Below are positions 1 to 12,123 of a DNA stretch of 64,000 nt, one piece after another. The notes under the pieces were generated by a model. That model saw only the letters and a list, made by a program, of their open reading frames with translations, did not search any database and was not told the origin of the DNA. The translations under genes and the position numbers were made by a program. How positions within the stretch are numbered: position 1 is the first letter of the stretch; each line of letters opens with the position of its first letter. Source of the stretch: Amaurobius ferox (lineage: Eukaryota; Arthropoda; Arachnida; Araneae; Amaurobiidae); NCBI GenBank assembly GCA_951213105.1, contig OX578146.1, positions 55,629,069-55,693,068 on the forward strand. The letters run 5' to 3'.

Positions 1-2094
1 ATGTTCGAGATTTCTCTAGAAATTATAAAGCATCGAAACAATAGCATGCAGTTCAGGAAGTGTTTCAATATATTCAGAGTTCTCGCTAAACGGAACAGCT
101 TTCACATCATCATTAAGAATAGCTAAAATATTCAGCAATTTCGGAAAAGTATATAAATTGAACGAACTTTAAGAATAATTAAAAGAACTGAAAATAATAT
201 AAAAGTATATTTATACAAAATTAGCTCGTCTCGTCATGATAATATCGTAACTTGGGGTTGAATAATTCATTCGAAAGCTGTTTTATGTGAAGCCATGTTG
301 ATATTTGATTTCAAAACAATCTATACTTTGTTTTACTATTGATGACGTTGTTTCTTACTGAGTATATAAGATATATAAATCCGTCATAAAAGTCGGAGTG
401 ACATCCCGAAATATTATCTTCCATTCGTCATCAACAAAGAAGCAACATATTTACCACTACTGCCGGCCTCGCCTTTTCCGCCTCTTATATCCATAAACTA
501 TTCCTTGTAAGACTCCAGATCGAAGCGTACTTACCATATTATAACCTAATACAATGCATTATATTTACGCTCTTCCCCTAGATTGCCTAACAAAATGTAG
601 CTGACTTACGAACAGTGAAAATCAGTATATTTTTATTAAAGAATTTTATATTAATAATTTTCTCAAATCGAAAAGAAATATCAAATATATTTAATTAATA
701 ATGTAGATTTTCGGATTTTTTGCGTTTTCGAAAATTTGACAAAAATTTAAATGATTTGGAGTTGTTTTGTGAATTTTGTGACGTTTTCAAAGGTCGCCAA
801 CGTTTGTCGCCCAGGTCGGCAACATTTGTCTCCAAGGTCATAAAATGTGTTGCCAAGTAGGACATGCGAACAGACCGCATTATAGAATACTAATTAATAA
901 CCAATCCGATTATTAATTTATTTGAAATCCTACCTATTCCAAAATTTTCAAATCAGTGCCCTGCTTAAGCTTTGATGTTAATTTTCAGTTTGTTGATATT
1001 TTAATATTTGGCTGCAAATTTGTCGCAACGGTCAAAAATTTTTCGCCAAGCGTTACTGACAGACACACACACAGAGAGAGAGAAATTGAAGAATCTGAAC
1101 AAGGTTCTTTAATATGAGGTTTCGTTTTCATCCTAGCAACGAATCCAAAATTTGTCAGCTTCTCGATATTGAGGTAAAATTTCGTCATTCGTAAAGTTAC
1201 GGTCCAAAGACGACCGTGAGAGCAGTTGCTAAAGCGTAGCAAGTTTTCGCATTATTTCAACTAAAAAAATTATTTGCTAGTTTATAAATTAAAATTGTTT
1301 TCATTATATATGATGATGCAAAATGTTCCATTTCCAAATACGAGTAAAAAAACATATATTGTATTATCTAAACTTTCGTTGATATTGAATAATATCGCTT
1401 TGGATTTGATGATGTAAATTATTTCAAACATTGACGATAGAAGATATAATAATATAGTTGATATTTACTCATTATTTCAGATTTCTTACACTTTGACTGT
1501 TTTTCTACTATGAAAGCAGCACTGAAGTACCGATATCCAGACGTGCACCAATAAACCAATAAATACATCATCTTATATTTCCGTTAAACACAATTTGATT
1601 AAATGGTTTTGTCCATAAAAACATTTTCAGATTAGTTTGTATTTTTCTAACTTTCGCCTTTATGGGAATCTAAAGCTATTGAGAATAACATTGCTAAGTG
1701 ATTAGTTACTCTAATGTAATTACCAAATGCAGTTGTGTTTTGAAGACATTTTTTTTCTGAACAATTACTGCCATGTGGAATATTATAAGGAATGTTTTAT
1801 ATTGCCGACTTTTAATTAACGTTTATATTACGCGTTAGCTCTTACTTTCCAATAAAAAAATTTTAACGATAAAGTATCCAGATGTAAGAGCAAGTTTATT
1901 TTATTACTGTAAGAAAAATATAAATTATTCTCACTTATTTTACTTACTGTGTAAAGTGTAGCTTTCATTTTAATAAATAAAAAATAGTTAGATTTAATAA
2001 GTAATTTGTTAAGTAATCAAGAGCCATGATTGGGAAAATACGTTTTCGAAGTCATTTCAAGTGATACATTTATATACACGAACTGGAATAAATT

Positions 2095-2304
2095 TTGATG
2101 GATATTGGATACTATAGTTTCTTATACAATTTGTTGTTGTCGTTGCTATTACTAATAATTACAGTTGTTGTTACTAATTATAGCTGTTGTTATTATATTC
2201 CCCACTCTAGTATTTACTCAAAACTATCTAATTGCACACACACACACAAACACACACATACACACACACCGAGACACATATGCAAAATGGAGATAAATCC
2301 TTGA
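2095..2304 (+). other. Small hydrophobic ORF (69 codons), doubtful
   Basis: The ORF opens MMDIGYYSFLYNLLLSLLLL, continues with a leucine/isoleucine/valine-rich run that could form one membrane segment, then IPHSSIYSKLSNC, and ends in threonine-histidine repeats from a CA microsatellite. The paralogous copy at 38974-39174 keeps the same frame; the only length difference in the hydrophobic part is one codon. That is suggestive but weak, because the DNA there is built of tgttgt/attact trinucleotide-like steps and the flanking non-coding DNA is equally conserved. No family is recognised. It is probably not a gene. Confidence 0.2.
2237..2271 (+). repeat. (CA)n microsatellite
   Basis: A run of CA dinucleotides with a few substitutions. 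The paralogue at 39112-39128 has a much shorter run, so the array has changed length since the duplication. Confidence 0.9.
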
Positions 2305-3399
2305 AAATCCTTGAATCATTGAAATTCAACAGTGCTTTCATAATGGTTTAGAAATGGCCATCGTATTGACATTGCGTCAATCATTTTCTGCGTTTAATTG
2401 AGTGTGAGATTTTCTCAGATATTAAACTCGTTGTAATTGTATTTGCATTTTATATAAATAAATAAATGTAGTAAAATCGATTATTAAGAATCAAGTTTAC
2501 TTGCGACTGACTGTCATTCATCCCTGTGAGGTAATTAGATGTACTGAGATTAAATATTTTTTCAGCTTTGTTGATGTTTTTAATTTGCGTTTAAATTATT
2601 GTCTTTATACGTTTGAATCGATAAAATATTTTTATAAAATACATTGAAAATTGTAAAGAATAGAATACTTGAAATATATTTCTAATAAAATTTCTTTGAG
2701 CATATTCTAGCGTTTGGATTATCTCAAAGAGATTACTTAAAATTAAGGACTGACTGAAATATATAAAATATAAAAAAAAATCAGGTACAGAAATAATTTG
2801 TTAATAAGAACCTCCGAAAATATTTGTTGAGTTAGTTGTTATAAAACTAAAATATATACTTGCATTGCATTACGGTGTAAGTAAAATATTATTCAAAGTA
2901 AGATAAGTAAAGTAAGATATATATAATTGCAGCTCATGTGGGAGAAAGAATATTGTTGACCACAGAGGGGTAAATGATGTACAGTGTTGAGCTATGGATA
3001 TCTGCTGTTCAATGTTTTTTCTACATTGTATACGTTGGCTGCAGTATTTCCTCTTTTGCAGCGTTAGTCATTAACTATCGGAGTTGTCGTGAAAGAACGT
3101 ATAAGGTGATGCAATATATACATTTGAAAAAAGAAGAAATTGTATGATCTTGACTACGTGTGTGTTCCGGGAATTGTGTAGCTGATCACGTGCTTGATAA
3201 TGTAATCTTAACATATTTTGATACTTTAATCAACTACCTACTTACTATCTTCTGGAGACAACTGAAGTCAAATATTTAAGAAAATAATTTTAGAGCTATA
3301 AATAATTTAATTTATGGAAAACGAAAGAAAATCCCATCTTGTCTCGAGATCATCAGTGTAGTTTAAGCTCGGTTTCACTTAGGTCACACATAGGAGGGA

Positions 3400-4490
3400 T
3401 CTTAATCCCACTTGGAGGAATGACTATACGTGGCGAAAATCCAGTTAATTCCTCTTTTCTTCATGAAATTTCGAGAAAATCAAAACATTCTAGACTATTT
3501 TCTTGAATGATTACTTAATGTTTTGAAAGCAGAAGCACCAATTTTACAGCTAAATTCCGAATCAAATATCAACCATGTAACATGCGCCCACCACTTAAAT
3601 TGCACATGCAAAAGATAACTAATTGAACCGGTTGAAATAAACATGGAGGTAGGGTCCGTCTGTTTATTTAGGAGTCTCAGTCTTAACACGGGGTCAAAGC
3701 GTGCTTGATGTGAATTATAGTAGTATATAGCAAATTTTGTATAAAGTGCAATGCATTTAATAATGTATTTTGAGTCCTCATAATATTAAAGATACTGACC
3801 CTACGTAATATACAACTTTGACATCGAATTGACCATAACTTGAATTATAAACGGGAACACCAATCGTAGTTAACATGGGAAATGCTACTTTGATTATTGT
3901 CACATTGATTACTCTAAATGGAATAATCGGTTTCAAGTTATCCTCAAATTAAATAATTCCCGAGACATATACTCACAAACGCAGAAGGCGTTACACTCCC
4001 TTGCACAAGTGAATCGGTTACGGTCCTCTGAAGTTCGATTGCATTTTCTTCACGCTTGCAAATGCTAATCTAATTCAAATAACGCCACTCATTTTCTACA
4101 AGTCAATTGATTGTGCAGTATCCCCAGAGATTTTGCTCAATTTAATTATAATTAAATTTGCTTAGATTAAACAGTCCCAATTTCATGCCTTTGAGATGGG
4201 AAGTGCGTTTCAAATGGAAAAGCGTACTGTAGTGGAACGCATTGTATCAACTTCAGTGACACACCTGCTACAGTAGTATAGGGTGTTTCAAAAATATTGC
4301 CCTTCTAAATATCTCTTCAACAATTGATCGCAGACCCATGTTTACAATGTCAGAAATATTTCAAATAAGGTAGGGTGTTAAACTACGAAAGTTGGGGTCG
4401 TGTGATATTCTTTAGTAAAAGAATACAAAATTTCATTTTTTGTGCGGACACCATTCACAAAGAACTTTTCAATTAGAAACAAGAAAAATC
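3400..4490 (+). repeat. Segmental duplication block gamma (inverted relative to 45165-46275)
   Basis: The reverse complement of 45165-46275 aligns along this block. Landmarks include cgaaatttcgagaaaatcaaa, the gcaaatgctaatct stretch near 4060, the gggtgtttcaaaaatattgccc stretch near 4280, and gtgcggacaccattcac near 4443. It lies directly after block beta here. In locus B it lies far from beta and in opposite orientation, which is the signature of an inversion. Confidence 0.85.
4278..4480 (+). mobile_element. Mariner-type MITE end (fragment)
   Basis: The stretch starts agggtgtttcaaaaa, the usual look of a mariner/Tc1-family terminal repeat, and is followed by sequence with no transposase. It is also present, inverted, at about 45180-45385. 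A related end (cagggtgtttcaaaaagaa) occurs at 44649. No opposite terminal repeat is visible, so I treat it as a fragment. Confidence 0.45.
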
Positions 4491-6250
4491 AATCATGCAT
4501 AAGCATTGATTATGAAACACTTTCCAACTGAAATGCAATTTCATTTAAAAATATCTAAAATATGATAGATTCAGTGGTGATATCTTTTACATTATCACAG
4601 TACTACAGTAATTTATTATACTTAAATATTTAAAATTTCATCGAAATGTAAATCGTCTTATTCTCTATGCAAAATGAATGGATATTTCATTCATATAACT
4701 TGTATTCCAGACTCCAGAGCTAAATAATTTTGAATGAAAAAATTCAGCAATTCTTACATAACTCACCTTACAATCGCTTGAGATATTTGCATTCTGCATA
4801 AATTAAAATTAGGCTTAGTTGTAAAAATACTAAAGGTTTAGGGATCATTTAAAATCGCAATTATTGTAATTGCGTAGGCACGGAATTTAGATACGCAGAT
4901 AATACACAGATATACACATAGTATATGTGTGTGAGTGTGTGTGTTTGTATTCAAAGAATTGGAATCGTGCCGAAGATCGGAACCCGAATTTTCGAAGGAT
5001 CTACAAGTTTTGGGACTTCTAGAACACGAAAAATCTATTTTTAGGGAGATGTCTGTGTGTGTAAGGGTGTATCGGTGTGTATTTCTGTGTGTCTGTGAAG
5101 ATATTGAATTCATTCTAACTGAAAAACTAATGGAACGAATTTCATAAAATTTGGTAGGTAATTTTTTTACTGGAAACCCTAATGGTCATTAGATTTTAGT
5201 ACGATTCGAAATAAAATAATCTGTCTTCTTTGCGAATTGGCTGGCAAAAATTGCCTCATTTAGTCTAGCTAAAAACTAATGGACATCACTTGTAGGTTTT
5301 TCTGGTACGTTTCGGGAAAAAGACACGGGCTGTTTGTGCGACATAGCCCTCAAAAATCGTTAAATCTAAAAATAAAAGACTACGTGTACTCAATTATATC
5401 AATTAAATGCTAATTTTATACGTGATTTTCAACAACAAAAAGAATAAGACTGAATATGAGTCTGCAGAGAAAAACTTGTGCTGCATACATCATAATTTTT
5501 AAAAATCTTACAACAATGATTCACAGAAGTGAACAGGGATTATTTGCAGGCCATTTTGTAAAAAATGGAGGATCTATATTTGAGGATGCACCAAATTTTT
5601 GCAGAATAAAATGTTCTACTAATTTAAGCTGTGTACCAGATTTCAGCTCTCTAGGACGTAGGGAAGTGCAGTAAAAATGCCATCAAATAAGTATAAAATG
5701 CCAGACAGACAGACGACCATCAATCATAAAGAGTTATATAAATTAAAAAAAAATTTAAAAATTGTTATCTACCATATTTATTTTAAAATGTGAAACCTAT
5801 CTTATATATAAAATAATTAAACTCTTGGAAAGTTAGTTATTATAAAATATATCTCTCTTTCCTTTCCGGAGGATATAGCAAGAGTCAAAATTTAATTGAA
5901 TTTGTTTTTCTCCTTAATTCTTTAAAAAAGTACCTAACATATTTCACCAAAATTTTTTTATATATTTTATGGGATAATTTGAATATTTCCTAAAACTTTC
6001 GAATAAATTTGTGAATTTTAAATTCGGTTAAAAAATGTTTGAATAATTAGGTCTCATAGGGTTCACTGTATTTCCTTTCTTCAACCCTTGTTCAATCCAA
6101 AACTAATTCGGTGATATTATTCATTTATATTGATAATTCATTTTGATAAAGTCATTTTTACGGCAGTTATCGTGCTAACGGACAGACAGACAGACAGGCA
6201 GACAGACAGAATGAACAAAGTCATAAACACTTTTCAACTATGTTGTAAAG
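4450..6250 (+). repeat. Segmental block matching 29992-31150 (inverted)
   Basis: The reverse complement of 29992-31150 aligns in two parts, about 4450-4800 and about 5930-6250. Landmarks are gaattgctgaattt, ctggagtctgg, ttcgaaagttttag and the gaacaaagtcataaacac stretch. The central part (4800-5930) contains the microsatellite MITE-like fragment and has little counterpart at the other locus. Near 6181 there is a short (GACA)n tract. Confidence 0.75.
4920..5220 (+). mobile_element. Microsatellite-bearing MITE-like fragment
   Basis: Two (GT)n-rich tracts (about 4924-4950 and 5050-5098) frame a stretch containing cccgaattttcgaagga. After them comes a segment like the elements at 49.5 and 58.4 kb (ctaatggaacgaatttcataaaatttgg). 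The ORFs on both strands here are read-throughs of the dinucleotide repeats and are not genes. It is a diverged relative rather than a clear copy. Confidence 0.4.
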
Positions 6251-6254
6251 TGTT

Positions 6255-6965
6255 AAAAATGATCAATGACCATTAGTTTTCCTAATAATACCTTTACATG
6301 ATATGCCAACATATATTAATTTCTTGACATTTCGTGAAAATTTTGTTCGTGTAAATGTTGACACTAGGGCTTAATGACGACAATTGTTCTCTTTCTAATA
6401 ACGACAATTGCTAATTGACATGGACAATTGTTCCCTGACATTGACAATTGTTGCCATTTTCGATAAGTGGTAGGTTTGTGGACTTATCTGATCATGGAGA
6501 AATATGAACCACACAAAAGTATTGTTAATAGTCAGACTGTGTGAGGATTGGCATTATTATAATGGTAAAAATTTCTTAAAAGACGTAACAGCATAAGTAA
6601 TGCAAATGGCTTTAGATTATTGTCAACGCTCAGGAGTCCTGTAAAAGTACATTTTTTTAAAAACTATTAGAGATCGACTGTCACAGAAGATGTTAAATCC
6701 GACTGTAGTCCCAGGTGTCATGATTATCTGCCGCTAAGCCAAAGTAGCTTCATTAGAGAAATGACTAGATCTCGACTATAAAGGGATAAAATATTCATCT
6801 TCACCAAGAGGTGCGGCATTCGACGATGTGTACCACAGGATTCATATGGACACCGTCCAGGATTACTGATTCTTGTCACCAGTCACGAGCTACCTATGTT
6901 AAGTTATTCGACATAGACTGTATAAAAATCTCCGAGAATGATGTCCCGATCGTGCCAGTCATCTT
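6255..6965 (+). repeat. Segmental block delta (inverted relative to 40260-40770 and 44434-44565)
   Basis: Positions 6255-6375 match the reverse complement of 44434-44565 (tattaatttcttgacatttcg). Positions 6430-6965 match the reverse complement of 40262-40768 (gtcagactgtg, aagacgtaaca, ccacaggattcat). In locus B the two parts are separated by a 3.66-kb segment absent here. Confidence 0.85.
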
Positions 6966-7280
6966 CGAATTACATGCCTGGTTACTACATGATGTGTATG
7001 GGGGATTTTGTGTCATGGATGGAGGACACAAATGTAATTGATGCCGTTATGGCTGACCTCGTGATCGCAGGGTCCTCTTGTCTGCCGGATATGCCCCGTG
7101 ATTGCAGGGTCCCCATATATCCGATCAAGATCGTCGCTGATGCTTTCTGCATGATCACCCGAGCCTACTATGTAACCCCTTTCACATTTTCTCAAATGCT
7201 TAAAATGTTGATGAGTGGACCGTCGAGTTACTTTTGTAGAATATATAACGTGGCAAAATGGCAAAATCAGTGATTGCAAT
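6690..7280 (+). other. Less A+T-rich island with unidentified short ORFs
   Basis: Base composition is visibly richer in G+C than the surroundings. There are overlapping ORFs on both strands (6938-7273 plus, 111 codons; 6811-7041 plus, 76 codons; 7013-7279 minus, 88 codons). None resembles a family I recognise. The left half (to 6965) is duplicated, inverted, at 40262-40580, where the frames are disrupted differently. It may be a decayed coding region of an unknown mobile element or gene, but I cannot assign a function. Confidence 0.3.
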
Positions 7281-9235
7281 AAATAAAACTGCTACTTGCA
7301 GAAGAATAATTTACAAAATACACTTGAAGAAAGCATGTATATGTAAGTTGATGAACAACTGACATATGCCTACTTCCTTGAAGGAAGTTTTGTAATTTAT
7401 GATAAAACCAGTGATATTTGTCCACTCGTTCTAAACACGCTCCTCACGATGCAGATATGTATTATAATCCATGTATAGCCGAAACGCTGTGTAAAATATG
7501 TATTTTTGTCTTTAAAAGAATTATGTACGATAATTCGTGGTTCGGATAGCTCTGTGCAACATAAAATACGAATATTGTCTTTGTAATAAACATACAAGAA
7601 AATACTTTTACTTTAGCATTCATTGCTGATGAGCCTTAAAACCAGTATAAAAGGTAATGACAGGACAATGACTTTTTCATCCACTTCCTTAAGTATACAT
7701 TACTAAATATTCAAATGCATAAGAATTTCAGAATTGTCATAAATTAGTTTATTCAAAATAAAGCTGGTAAGGAAGTTATGCAAATAATGTAAGCAATAAG
7801 TAAACAAAAAAAGGGGATTTAAACAGTGAATTCGAAATGCTTTGTTTAGGAATGATATATTAGGGGAAAATTGGAAGTTAAAAGGGTGTCGAAAGCCCAG
7901 ACCAACCGACTCGTCCGAAGACTAAGAGCAGTAAGATGGAAGGTCGAGAAGTTAAAAGGGTGCAAGGGTGCAAAGCTAAATTGATAAATTTTAAATTTTG
8001 CACCGCAGTTCTATTAACCATTAAGTGTAAAAAATGTATTTTTTTTGTTTTCAATTGCATAGGGAAAATGTGTATTTTCAAACAAAGCTTTATGATTAAG
8101 AAAGCTCTAAGATATTTCTCGTGATTCTCAAATTCAGGTGTTGTACACATCTCAAAATTTCTGTGAGCTGCAAGGTTGATTTGTGACGGAATGATGCATA
8201 ATTTAGTTTTCAGATCCATGAATCTTGTTTGAATACTAGATACTGGTAGGGAGTTCTGATCACAGTGATTTTGAACCTAATTATAAATATAGCTCACAGT
8301 CGAATTACCTTTTTAACGCTTAGAAAGAACACTAGGATGCTAAAAAATTCCAATCCACTGTAAAATCTGAAAATCACAGTCGAAAGCACAATTTTATTAT
8401 AATAGGTACATTTTCGTCATTTAACAAAACAATTACGTTGTTTTTATCGTACAGAAAATCTGGGGTTATATTTTTGCAATGAACATTGGTGTTATTTTAA
8501 TATCGAACACCGCAATTTTAACTAACATATATGTAAACAATTCATATGTATTGAAATAGATAAAAAATACTACAATCTTTAACATTAAAAGATCGTTAAT
8601 AGATGGGAAAAAGTTACTTTTCATGGAAGTTTAATTTTCTGATATGGTCATGCTTCCTTTTTTCCTTATGAAACATCTACACAAAAAATGTCATCTGTGA
8701 TAAAAATGTCTCATCAGTATAATTAGTAAGAAGGTGATTACTCTACAAATTATTTTTATAATTACATTGTTTGGATAAATTATAATTGCAAACTTGTTCA
8801 AATCCCCTGATATTAGATGAAAATGCGACAAATTGAAAATGTCAGAAGTGAAAGACCGGTAAAAATTGAGAATTACTGTTAACATTAATTACGATTTATA
8901 GAAATAAAAGCGACTATGTCACATGTTGAAAGCGTATTATTATCTTAAGTAATTCGTCTAAAATTTCAAAAGTGAATTGAAATCATTTGACATTTTATTT
9001 GATCTAATGTTATGTTTTGAAAACTTGTTAAAATAATTTTACATTCACAGAAAATTAACCGATAGTAGTAGTACCTAATAACTTTGAATTACTCTCATAC
9101 TCCGTTAACTAAGATTGACGGACTAGTTTCTTTTTTCGTATATTAACATCATCATCCAATATACGTTAAATAAATATAAAGAGTGTACTTCAGAGAAAAC
9201 TTTCTATATGGCAGACCTACTGTAAATATATTTAG
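7281..9235. other. No gene seen; A+T-rich sequence
   Basis: Apart from the short SINE insertion at 7889-7947, I see only A+T-rich non-coding sequence with short chance ORFs. No counterpart was found elsewhere in the window, so it appears specific to locus A. Confidence 0.5.
7889..7947 (-). mobile_element. Short (59-bp) SINE-tail insertion
   Basis: The insert contains gcccagaccaaccgactcgt and resembles the 3' part of the SINE family seen complete at 31392-31777, and more closely the 62386-62448 insert. It is flanked by a perfect 15-bp direct repeat, gaagttaaaagggtg (7874-7888 and 7948-7962), the expected mark of target-primed insertion. Only the last ~60 bases of the element were inserted. 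Confidence 0.8.
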
Positions 9236-9490
9236 TGACTAGCTGGGAGTCAGAAATAATCAGTGATAACACTTTTCTGCGATAACTAGCTAATAGAAGA
9301 ATTATCAGAGATATCACGCCTCTGTGGTATTTAGCTTATATCAGAATTTCAGTAATACCACGCGTCTGTAGTCGCTTAGATAATAGTAGAACAATCGATG
9401 ATTGTATGTCTCTGTGATGACACAGTCGCTCATACGTGGTTACTAACTAAAAATATAAATACTAGTGATACCACATCGCTGGTATTAAAC
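9236..9490. repeat. Degenerate ~45-bp tandem repeat
   Basis: About five imperfect units share elements like gtgataccacgcctctg and tagctaatagaa. Divergence between units is high. It lies in the locus-A-specific segment. Confidence 0.5.
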
Positions 9491-9669
9491 TCTCAGAGCT
9501 TTGAACACACATGAAGTACAGAGAGGTTCACAGTAAACAATATCTTCCTATTGAAGGAATTTCCTTTGAATTCTAACCATGCCTCTACTGCAACAACCAT
9601 TAAAGGTCGATAGAGTGCATTTTTGCTACAGCTCACCAGAAATCGTTACTGCGTAACTCTTACTTCAGT

Positions 9670-9880
9670 AGTTATTTATTGTATTTAGTAGTTACTGGCG
9701 AATTGCCAGACACTTGATACATACCATCATTTTGCACATACACCGGCTAGAATCGGGAACCATTTGGCCATCACAAGACGTTGCTCGCATGTGGGACTCG
9801 AACCCACAACTCGGCATTCGAGTCAGCACGAGGACACGTTTGTCTTGATCGCTCAGCGACGCATTACTCGGCATTACTGT
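9670..9880 (-). mobile_element. tRNA-derived SINE
   Basis: On the minus strand, 9868 to 9781 reads like the head of a tRNA. There is a box A-like gctgagcgatc and, about 45 bases on, a perfect box B, ggttcgagtcc, closed by cccac. About 110 bases of unrelated A+T-richer body follow. The head is too irregular for a working tRNA because the anticodon arm is poor. The combination of a tRNA head plus a body is typical of tRNA-class SINEs. I could not fix a target-site duplication. Confidence 0.65.
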
Positions 9881-10047
9881 AGTAGAAGTACTAAGAAAAC
9901 CTGCTTGTACGATTGAGGCAAGTAATAAGCATTTTATTGCTACTATAGTAATGGTTATTATATGCAGATGAAACGTAACAATAACGAAACCGGATCATTG
10001 ATGCCGGATTTTGCACTGAGAATCTCAATCCAAATTATATTAAATCT

Positions 10048-10344
10048 AAAAATTACGCGTAACAGATGTACTAAGATTGCTATACACGAATAAGCCAAAT
10101 AATTATGTCCACCTGGTCTGTAAAAATTATACGTAAGAGATGTATTAAGATTGTTATATACGAATAAGCCAAATTATTATGTCCATCTGGTACGTAAAAA
10201 TTACGCGTAACAGATGTACTAAGATTGCTGTACACTAATAAGACAAATTATTATGTCAACCTGGTCTGTAAAAATTACGCGTAACAGATGTACTAAGACT
10301 GCAATACACTAACAAACCAAATTATTATGTTCTTCTGGTCTGTA
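10048..10344 (+). repeat. 73-bp minisatellite, four units
   Basis: Four consecutive units share aaaaattacgcgtaacagat, then actaagattgc, then aattattatgtcca and ctggtctgt. They differ by a few substitutions, with the second unit most diverged. There are no spacers, so this is a simple tandem array and not a CRISPR. Confidence 0.9.
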
Positions 10345-10539
10345 CTTCTGTTTTTGTAACGCATGCACTTTAATATATGGCAAAATATACATTGAAGCTA
10401 TATTTGTTACACTAGTGGAAATGATATGGAGGGCACATCATATTTGTTTTCCTTAAAGAAAGGCTGATACAGGTTGTAAAATACACTACACCCCAAATGT
10501 TAAGCAGGAAATGCAAATTGTCAGATAACGATTTCACGT

Positions 10540-12123
10540 TTGGAATTTATTGCACAACACGTTCTGTAGCCTTTGAGTAAAAAAAAAAAAACAAATATAA
10601 AAATACTCGCCTAAAAGCAATTGGCTTTGCTCCAGATATGCAAATTCGACATTCGAAAAAAACAATGTATTTGCGTCTAAGGCATTCAATGCAACAAGAA
10701 CAATTTTGCGGGAAATTGGAATAAACGCTTGCTTTAGAATAGCCTACGGAATACGTATGGGTGATTCACAAGTGGTGTGCTGAATTTAGATTTGAGGGTA
10801 AAAATTCATCATAGAAGTGGCGAATTTCTGTTGTGCTCACAATTCAATTATTTTTCGCATATGAACTCCAAACTAGTGGAACAGTCGCCAGAAGACATGT
10901 TCGAAAAACTCACTAGGGTTACAATACCTATCAATGTTAGGTACATGTCTTTACTGGTAAGACGTAACCACTGAGTGACAGCATCAACTCTAAAACAATT
11001 GCGACTGCAGCCATAGGATGGCTGATATTAACCTGCACTGATATTGATCAGTGTCCCATTGAGCTCCAAGGTCAAAAGAGCACATTTATAGTGGTATTCA
11101 CATGGGTGATTGTTTTCTTTAAAGAAGAATGAAATGTGCCCTGAAAATTGGACAGTATAAGTGTGCTTATATGGAGAGTACAAGGAATACGCATTCTCAA
11201 CAACACAAGTTCTCAGAAAGACATTATTTCCCTTGTTCCATTATAGGAAGAATAAAAATTTTATGAATTTTTTTATAAAATAATATTTTATATAAAATTT
11301 TTTTTCTCCCTGTTCCTTGAAAGCAATAACCCTTTAGAATGTTTTGGATCATTTGGGTATATTTACGTTAAAATTTTGGATATATGTAAGATTTAAGAAA
11401 CTGTAATTGTATTTTATTCTATCTGATATTGATTTTATCACCAATCCAGTTTCATAAAATGTTGCCCCCGTCACTAAGATTTTTCACTATCGATTGTCTT
11501 TCTTCATGTTTTAGCATATTCATCATAATCAGCATTGCAGTATATTTTTCGTTAATTTTCCTGATCATAATTATAATACTAGAAATAAGAATCATTTGTT
11601 ACCCTCTTTTTCTCTTACAAACAGGTTATACATAAATATTAATTCCACTGGCTCAAGATTATGCATTTTTTCCACTTTTCTTAAAATCACGGAGCTATGA
11701 AAATAGTTTTAAGAAGTACTTAAACATGTTTCTGTTACAGATCTGAGCGATTTGCTGACCTATTAAATTATTTGCTTTTCTGCTAGTTGTTTCTTGTTTA
11801 TTTGTTATGGCTTTTGTTCTGTCACTGACCATTGTATTAATACTAGCGTATTGCCGGTTTGGTTGGGGGCTGTACACCCGCCAGGCCTATCTATAGCTCC
11901 TTTTTTCGTAGTACTTTGCCCCACTGTTATACATTTCATTATAAGTAGAAATTGTATATGTTGTGTATATTGTGTGGCAAAATAAAGTTTTTTATTTATT
12001 ACTATTATTATTGAAATTAATCCATGTGAAGATATATGTTTTGTTTTAAATGGCCTTACTATCCTCAGAACAAGTAATGCCCAATTTAATTATCCATATA
12101 TTCATTATTAAAACAATATAGAA
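10540..12123 (+). repeat. Segmental block epsilon, left part (direct with 46316-47983)
   Basis: It is collinear and in the same direction as 46316-47983, from ttgcacaacacg through ccaaactagtggaaca and gatctgagcgatttgctgacc to ttcattattaaaaca. The paralogue carries a 37-bp SINE insertion at 47300 that is absent here near 11495. At 12119-12123 the alignment is interrupted by the solo-LTR-like insertion. Confidence 0.9.

Larger units (their letters stand above)
1..3392 (+). repeat. Segmental duplication block beta, copy 0 (locus A)
   Basis: This block runs collinearly and in the same direction as 36970-40260, with shared landmarks throughout: the sequence around gcatgcagttcagg near the start, the ggatattgga stretch near 2100, and gatcatcagtgtag near 3350. 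The first ~1.29 kb also matches 32640-33860. Identity by eye is high but clearly diverged, with many small indels, so the duplication is not recent. The block is cut by the window start, and the first ~100 bases belong to the end of an alpha unit. Its right edge (cacacatagga) is where loci A and B stop being collinear. It holds no recognisable gene; the short ORFs in it are not convincing. Confidence 0.85.

Noticed and set aside
6181..6210. Telomere-like or regulatory GACA tract
   Set aside because: It is a short (GACA)n microsatellite, present in degraded form in the inverted copy at about 30030.
9781..9868. Functional tRNA gene
   Set aside because: Box B is perfect but the anticodon arm and acceptor pairing are poor, and a SINE-like body follows.
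10048..10344. CRISPR-like array
   Set aside because: The units are 73 bp and contiguous with no spacers, and the genome is eukaryotic. It is a minisatellite.
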